Below, in pieces: positions 1-8,779 of a DNA stretch of 64,000 nt (position 1 is its first letter; each line of letters begins with the position of its first letter). A program made the translations under genes and the position numbers. Origin of the DNA: Fimbriimonadaceae bacterium (GTDB lineage: Bacteria; Armatimonadota; Fimbriimonadia; Fimbriimonadales; Fimbriimonadaceae); contig JABAQM010000001.1 of the NCBI GenBank assembly GCA_019187105.1, positions 1,488,001 to 1,552,000 on the forward strand. The letters run 5' to 3'. The notes under the pieces are model-generated. The model was not told the DNA's origin. It saw only the letters and a program-made list of their open reading frames with translations, and searched no databases.

Positions 1-947
1 TTGGCAAAGAAGTTCATGCTCAGCGTGCTGGGCTCGATGTCGAATGCCGGCAATGCCTCGGTGATTTCTGGCGCGGCGATCGTGTCGAAGAGCAGGACAT
101 CGTCGAGGCCGGCCAGCATCACGATCTCTCCCGCCGACGCCGACTCGACTTCCTTCAGCTCGATGCCTTCGTAGGTCCACAGCTTCGTCACATTGAATCC
201 GACGACCTTGTCGGTGTGCGGCTTGCGGTGGTTCAGGCGGTCGCCGACGCGAACTGTGCCCTGAAGAACCTTTCCGCCAAACATCCGGCCCACGTAATCG
301 TTGTAATCGAGGTTGTTGATCTGGAGCTGAAACGGCCCGTCCACGGTGCCATCGTGGGGTGGCACCGCGTTGACGATCGTCTCAAAGAGCTCCCGCATCG
401 TCTGTTCGCTGCCATCGGGCGAAACCCGCGCAAAGCCCGCCGAGCCGCTCGTGTAGAGGTGCGGAAAGAAGAGGTCGTCCTCGTTGGCCCCGAGGTCGAT
501 AAAGAGGTCGATCGTGCGATCGTATGCCTCAAGCGGTCGGGCGCCCTCGCGGTCGATCTTGTTGATGCAGACGATCGGCTTCAATCCGTGCTGGAAGGCC
601 TTCTTGAGCACGAATCGCGTCTGCGGCATCGGCCCCTCGTGGGCATCGACGACAAGGAGGACACCGTCGACCATGCTGAGCACCCGCTCCACTTCACCCC
701 CGAAGTCGGCATGGCCGGGTGTATCGACGATGTTGATCTTGTAATCCTTATAGCGGACGGCCGCGACCTTCGAGAGGATGGTGATCCCCCGCTCGCGTTC
801 CAAATCGTTCGAGTCCATGACCCGTTCCTGCATGTGCTGGTTCTCGCGGAACGTGCCGGCTTGGCGGAAGATGGCGTCGACGAGCGTCGTCTTGCCATGA
901 TCGACATGGGCAATGATCCCGATGTTACGGATAGTTCCAGAGCCCAT
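1..947 (-). CDS. typA: GTP-binding protein TypA/BipA, N-terminal part (gene runs off the window)
   Basis: TypA/BipA is a translational GTPase of the EF-G class that binds the ribosome and supports ribosome assembly and stress growth. Only the first 315 codons lie here. Visible motifs are the P-loop (AHVDHGKTT, about residues 14-22), the switch I segment ending RERGITI, the G3 motif DTPGHADF, and G4 NKID. The switch segments and the start of domain II are intact. The ATG at 947 is chosen because it puts the G1 loop at the usual distance from the N-terminus. No Shine-Dalgarno is seen; TATAGC lies 6 bases and TATCCT 12 bases before the ATG, so the mRNA may be leaderless or nearly so. LepA or EF-G are less likely, because the G-domain reads as TypA. 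Confidence 0.93.
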   Translation of the reverse strand, partial: MGSGTIRNIGIIAHVDHGKTTLVDAIFRQAGTFRENQHMQERVMDSNDLERERGITILSKVAAVRYKDYKINIVDTPGHADFGGEVERVLSMVDGVLLVVDAHEGPMPQTRFVLKKAFQHGLKPIVCINKIDREGARPLEAYDRTIDLFIDLGANEDDLFFPHLYTSGSAGFARVSPDGSEQTMRELFETIVNAVPPHDGTVDGPFQLQINNLDYNDYVGRMFGGKVLQGTVRVGDRLNHRKPHTDKVVGFNVTKLWTYEGIELKEVESASAGEIVMLAGLDDVLLFDTIAAPEITEALPAFDIEPSTLSMNFFA

Positions 948-1102
948 GGGTTGGCTATAAGGATACCGTTTGGCCCGGGTTCGGCCTCCGCGGGAAGACA
1001 CCTGCATTCGGGCCACGGAGCGCGGGCGTCTTGCTCGCACGTCTTTGACCCACGAACAACTCGTCCGCTTCCTATCCTCAAACTCCGGAATGGAGTATCC
1101 GT

Positions 1103-4100
1103 CTAGTCCGGAATAGCCTGCAAAACCGAAACCTCAACGGCGTCAGGCAGCGCTAGCTCCTCCTGACCCACCTTAACGATAGCCGAATACTTTCCAAGCG
1201 GCGCTTTCGCGACGTCAAAGCTCGCATCGGCTACAAAGGCACTTAGGCGGGTCACACTCGATGCCTGGACAACCATCGCCCCTCTTTCTAGCCGGAAGGT
1301 GACGCCCGGCTCAAAGCCTGAACCGACGAAACGGACTTTGACACGCGAGCGCCGCGGAACGGTTCCTGGCGTCGCAGTTCTGAGCCCCAGACCCTGCTCT
1401 GCCGGGAGAGGATTGGCGATTACGCCAGACAAGTAATATCCGCCGGCAAGGGCAAGCGACATACCATCTGGGGAGTAAGAGATCTGGATTAGACTTGGAA
1501 CCTGCTGGTCGAAAAAGTGCAGTAAAGACCCTGACGCCGCATCCCAGAATCGGAGAGTGCTATCTCTTGAACCAGTGACAATCGACCTTCCATCCGGACA
1601 GAAAGCAGCCCGGACCGGTCCAGCATGTCCGGTTAGGGTACGCACTAAGGCACCGGATTGTACGTCCCATACGCGAGCAGTATTGTCCTCTGCTCCCGAG
1701 ACGATCCATTCTCCATCGGGTGAAAACGCAACGGATCGCACTCGTCCTGTATGGCCGATAAAAGAACGCTGCAGGCTTCCGGTAAGGGGATTCCACAAGC
1801 GGATAATATTGTCGGCAACGGTCGCCAAAAACTGACTGTCTAGCGAAAATGCCACGGCGTTGACGCCGTCTGGGTGTGGACCCAGTTTCCGCAACAAGGT
1901 ACCGGACTGCAGATCCCATATCCCGACGTCACGATCGCCTGATCCTGTCGCTAGTAGCAATCCATTAGGCGAGAAGGCCAAACTTGATAATCCAGCAGTA
2001 TGACCCCCACCCCATGTCTTAATCGGTCCGAAATTTACGGTATTCCAAAACTTCGTCGTAATGTCATTCGATACTGAAGCTAAGGTTGTAGAGTCAGCCG
2101 AGAACGCTACGCCGTTGACCATGTCTCTATGTCCGGACAGAACCGTGAGTAGCGATCCAGTCTGACTGTCCCAGAGGCGCATGCTCCGATCAGATGAACC
2201 AGACACTAACCTCTGACCGTTAGGAGAAAATACTATACTTCGGACAGAGCCAGTATGGCCCGTCATGGTGCGCAATAAGCTTCCACCCTGAACATCCCAT
2301 ACCCTAACAGTGTTGTCATCGGAACCACTTGCAATGAGTACTCCGTCTGGTGAAAACGTAACCGCATTAACCCCGCTGGCATGGCCCGTTAAAGTTTTGA
2401 CTAGCTGGCCAGTTACATAATTCCAGACTTTAACCGTCGTATCCGTCGATCCTGAACATAAGAGATTACCGGCAGCTGCGATAGCAATGGACTTAACGTC
2501 ACTAGTGTGACCAATCAATGTTTGGAGGAGTGTGCCGGTTGCCACGTCGGATACCCTTATGCTTTTGTCCCGTGAACACGAGGCAACTGTCAAGCCGTCT
2601 GGTGAAAAGCGGACCGCCAATACCCAGCTGGTATGTCCTGTTATAGTTCTTACCAAGGCTCCCGAACTGGCACTCCAAATTCGCACGGTGTTATCTCTCG
2701 CACCGGATGCTACCAATTGCCCGTCCGGCGAAAAGGCCACGGCATCGATCACACTTGTATGCCCTGTCAGTGTTCGAAGTACCGTGCCGGTGGCTAAATC
2801 CCAGATTCGGACCGTGCGCTCATTTGAGCCGCTAACCGCGTACAGCCCATCCAGCGAAACATCTACAGCATTAACCCTTTCAGTATGGCCAGAGAGTGTC
2901 CTCTGGGATTCGCCTGTTGTAGCGTTCCATGTACGCAGGCTCCAATCCAGGGATGCGGATACGATCGTATTGCCATCTGGAACGAATGCGACTCCTTGAA
3001 TCCCGTCCGTGTGGCCAGCATAAGTCGCCAGCGAATCGCCTGATGCCGCGTTCCAAAGTCGAGCACTGGCGTCCTCGGCGCCCGAACCAACCAGCAATCC
3101 GTTAGGCGAAAATGCTAACGAGTACACATATTTTGAATGCCCGCTCCAGTCGCGTACAAGCAAACCAGTTTGTGGACTCCAGAGTTTGAGAGCGGTGTCA
3201 TCTGCACCAGAAGCTATCAGATCACTGTTAGGTGAATAGTCAACGGAGTTGACCCACTTGGAATGGCCCGCATAGATACGCTCTAAAACGCCGGTTTGCA
3301 CGTTCCATTGGCGCACGGTGGCATCTTTGGAAGCAGAAACCACCTTAGAACCGTCAGACGAGAGAGAAACCGATGAAATCAAGTCGGTGTGGCCGGCAAG
3401 AGATTTCAGCAAGTTGCCGGTCTGTACATCCCACAGAAACACCAACCGATCGGCGCCACCGGTGGCGAGAATGGAGCCATCGCTAGAATATGTTAAGCCA
3501 TAGACACCAGAAGGATGTACGAGAGTTTGAAGAAGCGTGCCAGTTTGGGTGTTCCAGATTCTAACCGTCCCATCGCCTGATCCAGATGCGAGCTTGCTGC
3601 CATCAAGCGAAAATGCAACTGCATACACCGTAGCGGTATGCCCCGGAAGCGTAATAACATTTGCGCCACTCTGGGCGTCCCATAGCTTTACGGTTAGGTC
3701 TTTGGATGCACTAGCAACAAGGTTTCCATTTGGGGAAATGGCAACGCCATACACGCGATCCGTATGCCCAGTCATGGTTCGTAGCGACAGACCTGTTGCG
3801 GTATCCCAAAGTCTAACCGTGGTGTCGAATGATCCCGTCACAACGCTGTTTCCGTTTTCAGAAAATGCCACAGAATTGACCCAGTTTGTATGTCCAGCGA
3901 GTGTACTTTGGGTTCTGCACGTGTAAGGATCCCAAACCCGAACGGAATTATCGGTTGCTCCCGATGCCAGGAGCTGGCCATCGGGTGAGAAGGACACAGA
4001 CAGTACGGCCCCAGTGTGACCCGGCACCTGCCACAACCACTCCGGCGACCCTTGTCCGATGGCAGCAGACGTCAGGCTCGTCAATACTACCAGCACTAGC

Positions 4101-4147
4101 ACCGTACAACGGCTAAACGAGCGCGAAAAACTCCAATTCTTCAACAT
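1103..4147 (-). CDS. Secreted giant WD40-repeat protein (about 21 repeats)
   Basis: This protein of 1014 residues begins with a signal peptide (hydrophobic stretch about residues 15-31). It is followed by about 20 clear WD40 repeats of 41-42 residues plus one degenerate repeat (about residues 35-900). Each clear repeat has a GH dipeptide, an SxDG turn, a D in the tight turn and a terminal WD/WN. Twenty-one repeats would give three seven-bladed propellers. The C-terminal 95 residues, starting near PGTVPRRSRVKVRF, resemble an IPT/TIG-type immunoglobulin-like domain. No kinase, NACHT or other effector domain is present. AGGGGA lies about 6 bases before the ATG. The gene is visibly less GC-rich than its neighbours and its repeats are very alike, which may mean recent repeat expansion or acquisition. 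A binding scaffold is likely; the partner is unknown. Confidence 0.9.
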   Translation of the reverse strand: MLKNWSFSRSFSRCTVLVLVVLTSLTSAAIGQGSPEWLWQVPGHTGAVLSVSFSPDGQLLASGATDNSVRVWDPYTCRTQSTLAGHTNWVNSVAFSENGNSVVTGSFDTTVRLWDTATGLSLRTMTGHTDRVYGVAISPNGNLVASASKDLTVKLWDAQSGANVITLPGHTATVYAVAFSLDGSKLASGSGDGTVRIWNTQTGTLLQTLVHPSGVYGLTYSSDGSILATGGADRLVFLWDVQTGNLLKSLAGHTDLISSVSLSSDGSKVVSASKDATVRQWNVQTGVLERIYAGHSKWVNSVDYSPNSDLIASGADDTALKLWSPQTGLLVRDWSGHSKYVYSLAFSPNGLLVGSGAEDASARLWNAASGDSLATYAGHTDGIQGVAFVPDGNTIVSASLDWSLRTWNATTGESQRTLSGHTERVNAVDVSLDGLYAVSGSNERTVRIWDLATGTVLRTLTGHTSVIDAVAFSPDGQLVASGARDNTVRIWSASSGALVRTITGHTSWVLAVRFSPDGLTVASCSRDKSIRVSDVATGTLLQTLIGHTSDVKSIAIAAAGNLLCSGSTDTTVKVWNYVTGQLVKTLTGHASGVNAVTFSPDGVLIASGSDDNTVRVWDVQGGSLLRTMTGHTGSVRSIVFSPNGQRLVSGSSDRSMRLWDSQTGSLLTVLSGHRDMVNGVAFSADSTTLASVSNDITTKFWNTVNFGPIKTWGGGHTAGLSSLAFSPNGLLLATGSGDRDVGIWDLQSGTLLRKLGPHPDGVNAVAFSLDSQFLATVADNIIRLWNPLTGSLQRSFIGHTGRVRSVAFSPDGEWIVSGAEDNTARVWDVQSGALVRTLTGHAGPVRAAFCPDGRSIVTGSRDSTLRFWDAASGSLLHFFDQQVPSLIQISYSPDGMSLALAGGYYLSGVIANPLPAEQGLGLRTATPGTVPRRSRVKVRFVGSGFEPGVTFRLERGAMVVQASSVTRLSAFVADASFDVAKAPLGKYSAIVKVGQEELALPDAVEVSVLQAIPD

Positions 4148-4474
4148 AAGATTCCCCTGGTAGACAACCGGGCCGAAGTGCCCTCGCCGCTACCATTATA
4201 TGGGCGATGTCTGGAAAATTCCAAATTGAACGATCCAGAGCCTGCAGCTTAGAACGCAGGTACGACAATCGCCATTCGGGCGAGTGGTCCGCGACCTTTT
4301 CCTGGCTCTAGTGGCATGTATCGCATTCCGACGACAGCAACGTCCTGATCTTTCAGGGAATGCAAGATTCTACGTGCGCCGCAGGTTGACCAACAGGCGC
4401 CCCGCGAACAAGACTTACGTGATGCGATCGTTCCACTACCCTGTCAGAACCCGTGCCGGCTCCCAAGTCGCTTG

Positions 4475-4523
4475 GTCCCGCGAGCGTCCCGATGGGGCCA
4501 CATTTTTCGGGACGCTGCGGGAC
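4475..4523. repeat. Long near-perfect hairpin (17 bp, one bulge)
   Basis: GTCCCGC (4475-4481) pairs with GCGGGAC (4517-4523). After one bulged G (4482), AGCGTCCCGA (4483-4492) pairs with TCGGGACGCT (4507-4516), leaving a 14-base loop. No U-run follows on either strand, so it is not a standard terminator. A structured RNA, a REP-like element or a protein site are all possible. Confidence 0.6.
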
Positions 4524-4566
4524 GTTCGGACCAATCTTAGGGCGCAATTGAACCTAAGCTTGCCGC

Positions 4567-4594
4567 GTCAACCAGCCAAGTTTGGTTGACTTTT
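4567..4594 (+). terminator. Terminator-like hairpin with T-run
   Basis: GTCAACCA (4567-4574) pairs with TGGTTGAC (4583-4590) across an 8-base loop and is followed by TTTT. The geometry is that of a weak rho-independent terminator reading on the plus strand. No recognised plus-strand gene ends here, so it may end a small untranslated transcript. Confidence 0.35.
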
Positions 4595-4722
4595 GAAAGA
4601 AACAAAACGGTCAGGACAGTGGGGGATTACGGGCGTTGGGTGGCATCCGTCGCTATTCGCAGACGACCGATTTATGGCGGCATTCAGCGACGTTCCTGCG
4701 AACCACCACCAGGGCACCTTTT

Positions 4723-4738
4723 GCGGACTGAAGTCCGC
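4723..4738. repeat. Short palindrome, 6-bp stem
   Basis: GCGGAC and GTCCGC flank a TGAA loop immediately downstream of scoA on its strand. There is no U-run, so the role is uncertain. It may be a dispersed palindromic element; only one copy was noticed in this window. Confidence 0.35.
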
Positions 4739-4745
4739 GCTCCGC

Positions 4746-5447
4746 CTACTCCCGGGGCCTTGTCGTCAGGCGCTCGATCCGCTTCTCGAAGCTGCCGCCC
4801 GCGAGTACCCGGTCGACGAAGATGCCGGGCGTGTGGATTTCATCTCCGTCCAGTTCGCCGACCTCGACCAGCTCTTCCACCTCCGCCACGCACCGCTTGC
4901 CGGCGGTCGCCATCATCGGATTGAAGTTGCGCGCGGTCTTGCGGAACACCAGATTGCCTGAGCGATCGCCTTTCCAGGCCTTGACAATGCTGAGGTCGGC
5001 ACGCAGGCCTGACTCCATCACATACCATTCGCCATCGAACTGTCGCGTTTCCTTGCCTTCGGCAACGACGGTTCCGTAGCCGGTCTTGGTGAAGAAAGCG
5101 GGAATGCCGGCGCCCCCGGCCCGAATCCGTTCAGCAAGGGTGCCTTGCGGGTTGAACTCGACTTCCAACTCTCCGGCAAGAAACTGCCGCTCAAACTCCG
5201 AATTCTCGCCGACGTAGGAGGACACCATCTTCTTGATCTGGCGTGCATACAGGAGCGGTCCGAGGCCGAAATCGTCGACCCCACAGTTGTTGCTGATCGC
5301 GGTGATGCCTTTGATCCCGCTCTGCCGGATGGCCTCGATGAGGTTTTCGGGGATTCCACAGAGGCCAAACCCACCCGACATTAGCGTCATCCCGTCGAAC
5401 AGATAGCCTTCGAGGGCCTGCGCGGCGCTGCTATAAACCTTATCCAT
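4746..5447 (-). CDS. scoA: Succinyl-CoA:3-ketoacid CoA-transferase, subunit A
   Basis: Subunit A of the family I CoA-transferases (OXCT/AtoD type) moves CoA between succinyl-CoA or an acyl-CoA and a 3-oxoacid. The protein of 233 residues matches the family length. It has the GGFGLCGIPENLI nucleotide-loop motif near the N-terminus, SNNCGVDDFGLG, and the FNPQGTLAERIRAGGAGIPAF segment typical of this subunit. The start at 5447 (MDKVYSS) is preferred. A longer open frame up to 5570 would run into the prohibitin gene and adds a compositionally odd leader. The catalytic glutamate is on subunit B, and no scoB is adjacent: downstream lies the gene-free stretch and upstream a prohibitin gene. The enzyme therefore needs a partner encoded elsewhere, or this is a remnant of a split pair. 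Confidence 0.9.
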   Translation of the reverse strand: MDKVYSSAAQALEGYLFDGMTLMSGGFGLCGIPENLIEAIRQSGIKGITAISNNCGVDDFGLGPLLYARQIKKMVSSYVGENSEFERQFLAGELEVEFNPQGTLAERIRAGGAGIPAFFTKTGYGTVVAEGKETRQFDGEWYVMESGLRADLSIVKAWKGDRSGNLVFRKTARNFNPMMATAGKRCVAEVEELVEVGELDGDEIHTPGIFVDRVLAGGSFEKRIERLTTRPRE

Positions 5448-5461
5448 GGCTGGAAGGTAGT

Positions 5462-6370
5462 TTACTGGGCGCCTTTCATCAGCGTGCTGATGTCGATAAT
5501 GAACCCGCCGCCCGAACCGCCACCGGCCGCGTTCACGCTCGGCAGTTTGCCATCCCACTTTTCGATCCACTCGCGTGCGATAACGAGTCCGCCGCCTTGG
5601 ACTTTCAAGGATTCGGCGTTCAGCTTGGCAGCCTGGCTCTTGCCTTCGGCCCGCGCAACTTCGGTCTGCTTTTCCATTTCCGCCCGCTGCAGCAGGTACT
5701 TTTGCTTCTCCGCTTCCTGCTGGGCAACCTGCTTCTGCTCGATCGCCTTGTTGAATTCTTCCGAGAAGTTGAAGTTGGTTATGCTCACCCCGGCGGGCTC
5801 GACGATGATGCCGTACGGCTTGAGCCGATTCGTGATCTGGGTTTCGACCAGGTTCTTCACTTCGGTGCGCTTTCGGATGAGATCCTCGGCGGTGTACTGG
5901 GCGGTGACTGCCTTGATCGACTCTTGCACGGCCGGATCGATGATCCGGTCCTTATATCGAAGGCCGAGATTCTGATACACCTTTGCCGCCATCGTTGGAT
6001 CGACCCGAAAGTTCAACGCGACGGATGTCGTGACGATTTGAAGGTCGCGGCTAGCGGCAGTCGCTTGGCTCTCTTCCTTCTGGGTACGCACTTCCATCAG
6101 CTCAACCGAGTTGATCCCCGGAACGATGAAGTTGATGCCCTCGTTCAGGGTCCCGGAAACGGCGCCAAAGTTCATGAGGACAGCCCGGTATCCAGCGGGA
6201 ACGATGGTGACCATGGAAAACAGGACACCGCCTACCATGAAGAGCACGCCAAAAATGCGGAGGAGGACAACGGCCGGACCGACCTTGGCTGCCGAAGCCA
6301 TCTCCTTGGAAGCGGCCTTGATGGCGTACGAAACGACGACAAGCAGGATCCCAAACGCAAAGCCGGACAT
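5462..6370 (-). CDS. Prohibitin family / SPFH (Band 7) membrane protein
   Basis: The product of 302 residues has two hydrophobic N-terminal segments (about residues 4-19 and 30-58), then a Band 7 domain starting VPAGYRAVLMNFGAV, and a long Gln/Glu/Lys/Ala-rich coiled coil (about 215-265). It ends with a glycine-rich linker and a short hydrophobic tail. SPFH proteins form ring-shaped oligomers that organise membrane microdomains and often modulate proteases such as FtsH. The motif NEGINFIVPGI is characteristic of eukaryote-like prohibitins rather than HflC/HflK. It is divergent from nrnA and 14 bases from the start of scoA, with which it may be co-transcribed. The partner protease cannot be named from this window. 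Confidence 0.88.
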   Translation of the reverse strand: MSGFAFGILLVVVSYAIKAASKEMASAAKVGPAVVLLRIFGVLFMVGGVLFSMVTIVPAGYRAVLMNFGAVSGTLNEGINFIVPGINSVELMEVRTQKEESQATAASRDLQIVTTSVALNFRVDPTMAAKVYQNLGLRYKDRIIDPAVQESIKAVTAQYTAEDLIRKRTEVKNLVETQITNRLKPYGIIVEPAGVSITNFNFSEEFNKAIEQKQVAQQEAEKQKYLLQRAEMEKQTEVARAEGKSQAAKLNAESLKVQGGGLVIAREWIEKWDGKLPSVNAAGGGSGGGFIIDISTLMKGAQ

Positions 6371-6439
6371 CTTTTCAACTCAACAGACGGAAACCGGCAT
6401 CTTTCGGTTGCGAGATTGAATGGGACATAATCCTGGCGT

Positions 6440-7462
6440 ATGGCCGTCCAACCCGGCCGCCAGGACGAATCCTGGCCGCTACCCATCGACCCCGCGCTCG
6501 TCAGTGCCTTTCGAAACGAGATTCTTTCGGCGAGATCCGTACTGGTCGGCACGCACCTCAATCCAGATGGCGATGCGCTTGGATCGGCGCTCGCTCTCTC
6601 CGAATACCTTCGGGCCGAGCAGGTCGATCATGAAGTGCTTTGCAATAACGCGGCCCCGGCCAATCTTCGCTTTTTGCCGGGAGTCGATCGAATTCGCCAA
6701 GCCCCAGTTCAAGAAAGGGAATGGGACTTGGGCATCGTCCTCGACCTTGATACCCTTGACCGGCTGGGGAAGGTCAAGCCTTTTTTCGAGTCCTGTGCGC
6801 GACTTGTCGTGATCGATCACCACGTTCCGCATGAGGCCCCCGGCAACCTTCGGATCGTCGATACGTCCAAGCCGGCCACCGCGGTGATCCTCGCCAATCT
6901 TCTCGTCGCCCTCGGAGCGACGATCACACCGCCAATGGCGACCTGTCTTCTCGCCGGTATCGTGACGGACACGGGCAGCTTCCGCTTCAGGAACACGACA
7001 CCGGAATCGCTGGAGATCGCAGCCCGCCTACTCTCGGTCGGCGGAAGCCTGGAGGAGATCACCGAGAACGTCTATCATACGCGGCCGTTGGCCGCGGTCA
7101 GACTGCTTGGCGTTACGTTGGAGCGAATACGGCTGCGATCTGGGAATCGGTTAGGCTGGTCCGTCATTTCTGCCGACGACTATCAGACTTGCGAAGCGAT
7201 GGACGAGCACACCGAGGGCTTCGTCAATGAGATCCTCTCAATCGATACCGTCCAGATCGCCGCCCTTATACGCCAGCCTGGACCGGGGCGCCTGGTCCGT
7301 TGCAGCCTGCGGTCTCGTGGCCACTACGATGTCGCAGAGGTAGCTCGCCAGTTCGGAGGCGGCGGCCACCGCAACGCCGCCGGCTGCACCTTCGAAACAA
7401 CTCTCGAAGAAGCGGAACTGACCCTTGTGGCCGCATTGGAACAATGCTTGGCATCGTCCTGA
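6440..7462 (+). CDS. nrnA: DHH/DHHA1 phosphoesterase, NrnA-like oligoribonuclease/pAp phosphatase
   Basis: NrnA degrades short RNA oligonucleotides and dephosphorylates pAp to AMP, replacing Orn and CysQ in many bacteria. The 340-residue product carries the four DHH motifs: HLNPDGDALGSA (about 40-51), LDLDTLDRLG, VIDHHVPH and GIVTDTGSF. It ends with the DHHA1 signature GGGGHRNAAG. CATAAT at 6426-6431 is 8 bases before the ATG and there is no Shine-Dalgarno, which suggests a leaderless mRNA. It overlaps truB by 19 bases. The nrnA-truB order is common in bacteria next to rbfA, but rbfA is not seen here. Confidence 0.9.
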   Translation: MAVQPGRQDESWPLPIDPALVSAFRNEILSARSVLVGTHLNPDGDALGSALALSEYLRAEQVDHEVLCNNAAPANLRFLPGVDRIRQAPVQEREWDLGIVLDLDTLDRLGKVKPFFESCARLVVIDHHVPHEAPGNLRIVDTSKPATAVILANLLVALGATITPPMATCLLAGIVTDTGSFRFRNTTPESLEIAARLLSVGGSLEEITENVYHTRPLAAVRLLGVTLERIRLRSGNRLGWSVISADDYQTCEAMDEHTEGFVNEILSIDTVQIAALIRQPGPGRLVRCSLRSRGHYDVAEVARQFGGGGHRNAAGCTFETTLEEAELTLVAALEQCLASS

Positions 7463-8316
7463 TCGATAAGCCTGCCGGCATCACATCCCATGATGTCGTC
7501 AACCGCGTACGCCGCCAGTACGGCACGCGAAGGGTAGGGCACAGTGGCACCTTGGACCCGAGCGCAACCGGCCTGCTCGTCGTCGCGATCGGTCCGGCCA
7601 CGCGGTTCCTTCAATACCTGCCAATGGAGCCAAAGGAGTACACCGGTCGGATTCGATTTGGGATTGAAACGACGACACAGGACGCCGAAGGTGACACCGT
7701 GCAGGAGCGGCCGTTGCCGGGCGACCTGACCGACCGCATTACTGAAACTCTTCCGAGTTTCATCGGGGAGATTCAGCAGACTCCGCCGATGTACAGCGCC
7801 ATAAAACGGGATGGAAAGCCGCTCTATGCCTATGCGCGTGCGGGCCAGGAGGTCGAGCGGCAAGACCGCACGGTCTACATCAAGGAATTCAAGAGTGGTG
7901 GAATCGAAGCCGACCAGATGGAGTTCCTGGTCGTTTGTTCAGGTGGTACTTACGTTCGGACGTTGGCCCATGACCTCGGCCAAGCGGTTGGCTGTGGCGC
8001 CCACCTGGCTTCGCTACGCCGCACGAGAGTGGGTCGGTTTTCGGTCGATCAGGCGGTTGCTCTCGATGCGCTCGATCATGGGACGATCCTGCCGCTTTCC
8101 CAGGCGCTGCCGCCGATGCCGATCCTGAGTCTTGGCTTTCAGCAGGTGGCCGCCATACGGGAAGGTCGGGCCATTCCATTTGCCGAACCTCCATCCGCTC
8201 GCCTCGCCGCGCTCGCCGATGAAAATGGCGAGGTTTTCAGCGTTGCCGAAGTGCAAGGGGCGGTCTTGCAACCCCAATGCGTGATTCCGGTAGGAGCGAT
8301 GGGTGCTCAAGTTTGA
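7444..8316 (+). CDS. truB: tRNA pseudouridine(55) synthase TruB
   Basis: TruB converts U55 in the T-loop of tRNAs to pseudouridine. The ATG at 7444 gives 290 residues beginning MLGIVLIDKPAGITSHDVV, the classical TruB N-terminus. The catalytic aspartate is D38 in GHSGTLDPSATGLL. YSAIKRDGKPLYAYAR and CSGGTYVRTLAHDLG, which build the active site, are intact. A longer open frame back to 7300 lies inside nrnA and is rejected. The start overlaps the nrnA end and the stop overlaps the next gene by 14 bases, so the three genes are probably translationally coupled. Confidence 0.95.
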   Translation: MLGIVLIDKPAGITSHDVVNRVRRQYGTRRVGHSGTLDPSATGLLVVAIGPATRFLQYLPMEPKEYTGRIRFGIETTTQDAEGDTVQERPLPGDLTDRITETLPSFIGEIQQTPPMYSAIKRDGKPLYAYARAGQEVERQDRTVYIKEFKSGGIEADQMEFLVVCSGGTYVRTLAHDLGQAVGCGAHLASLRRTRVGRFSVDQAVALDALDHGTILPLSQALPPMPILSLGFQQVAAIREGRAIPFAEPPSARLAALADENGEVFSVAEVQGAVLQPQCVIPVGAMGAQV

Positions 8317-8779
8317 CGGGGTTCCGACTCGTTCGAAGCTTCTCGGACATCTGCTGTGGTTCCTTTTTTGGGTCACGGTCACGGCGATTGCGTTCGTACT
8401 GACCCCCAACCCGAGCGGGCATGGGACTCACCATCAGCTGGGCCTCCCGCCTTGTGCGGTACCCACACTCTATGGCCGCCTTTGCCCGGGATGTGGGCTG
8501 ACCACCAGTTTCACCGCCCTCATGCACGGCGATGTCGGTGGCGCGGTCAAGGCGAACGTCTTCGGGCCCATATTGTATGCGACCTTCACGCTAACCGCAC
8601 TGATCTGTGCGTATGGCTACCTATCCAGGAAGCGGTGGAACACCGACGGCAAGTGGTTTACGTGGTCGGTTGTTGGACTCGTAGGCACCTATGTGATCTT
8701 TGGAATCTGGCGCATGGCTACCGTCTCCATGGATCCGCAACATCGTTCACCTGTCCCGGTCGCTCGCGACCTCAACTGA
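8303..8779 (+). CDS. DUF2752 family membrane protein
   Basis: This small integral membrane protein (158 residues, GTG start) has the DUF2752 signature CPGCGLTTS followed by FTALMHGDVGGAVKAN. Three or four hydrophobic segments are visible (about 15-34, 84-105, 118-140). The function of the family is unknown; the CxxC pair could bind a metal or be redox active, which is inference. It overlaps truB by 14 bases and runs 8 bases into the convergent ppx-like gene. Co-transcription with nrnA-truB is likely. Confidence 0.82.
   Translation: MLKFDGVPTRSKLLGHLLWFLFWVTVTAIAFVLTPNPSGHGTHHQLGLPPCAVPTLYGRLCPGCGLTTSFTALMHGDVGGAVKANVFGPILYATFTLTALICAYGYLSRKRWNTDGKWFTWSVVGLVGTYVIFGIWRMATVSMDPQHRSPVPVARDLN

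Larger units (their letters stand above)
4148..4745. other. Gene-free intergenic stretch with several strong inverted repeats
   Basis: This 598-base stretch lies downstream of scoA and upstream of the WD40 gene, both on the minus strand. I see no convincing protein gene. An open frame at 4284-4589 on the plus strand has no recognisable domain and ends inside a hairpin. The stretch contains a long hairpin at 4475-4523, a second at 4567-4590 followed by TTTT, and a small palindrome at 4723-4738. It should also hold the promoter of the WD40 gene, though no confident -35/-10 pair was found. Confidence 0.6.

Noticed and set aside
216-1106. Plus-strand open frame of 296 codons
   Set aside because: It is antisense to typA, whose GTPase motifs are unmistakable on the minus strand.
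1500-4050. Regularly spaced DNA repeats that resemble an array
   Set aside because: Spacing of about 126 bases matches the WD40 repeat unit in the protein frame; there are no identical short repeats with unique spacers, so it is not CRISPR.
4284-4589. Plus-strand open frame of 101 codons
   Set aside because: No domain, Arg-rich shadow-like composition, and it ends inside a hairpin.
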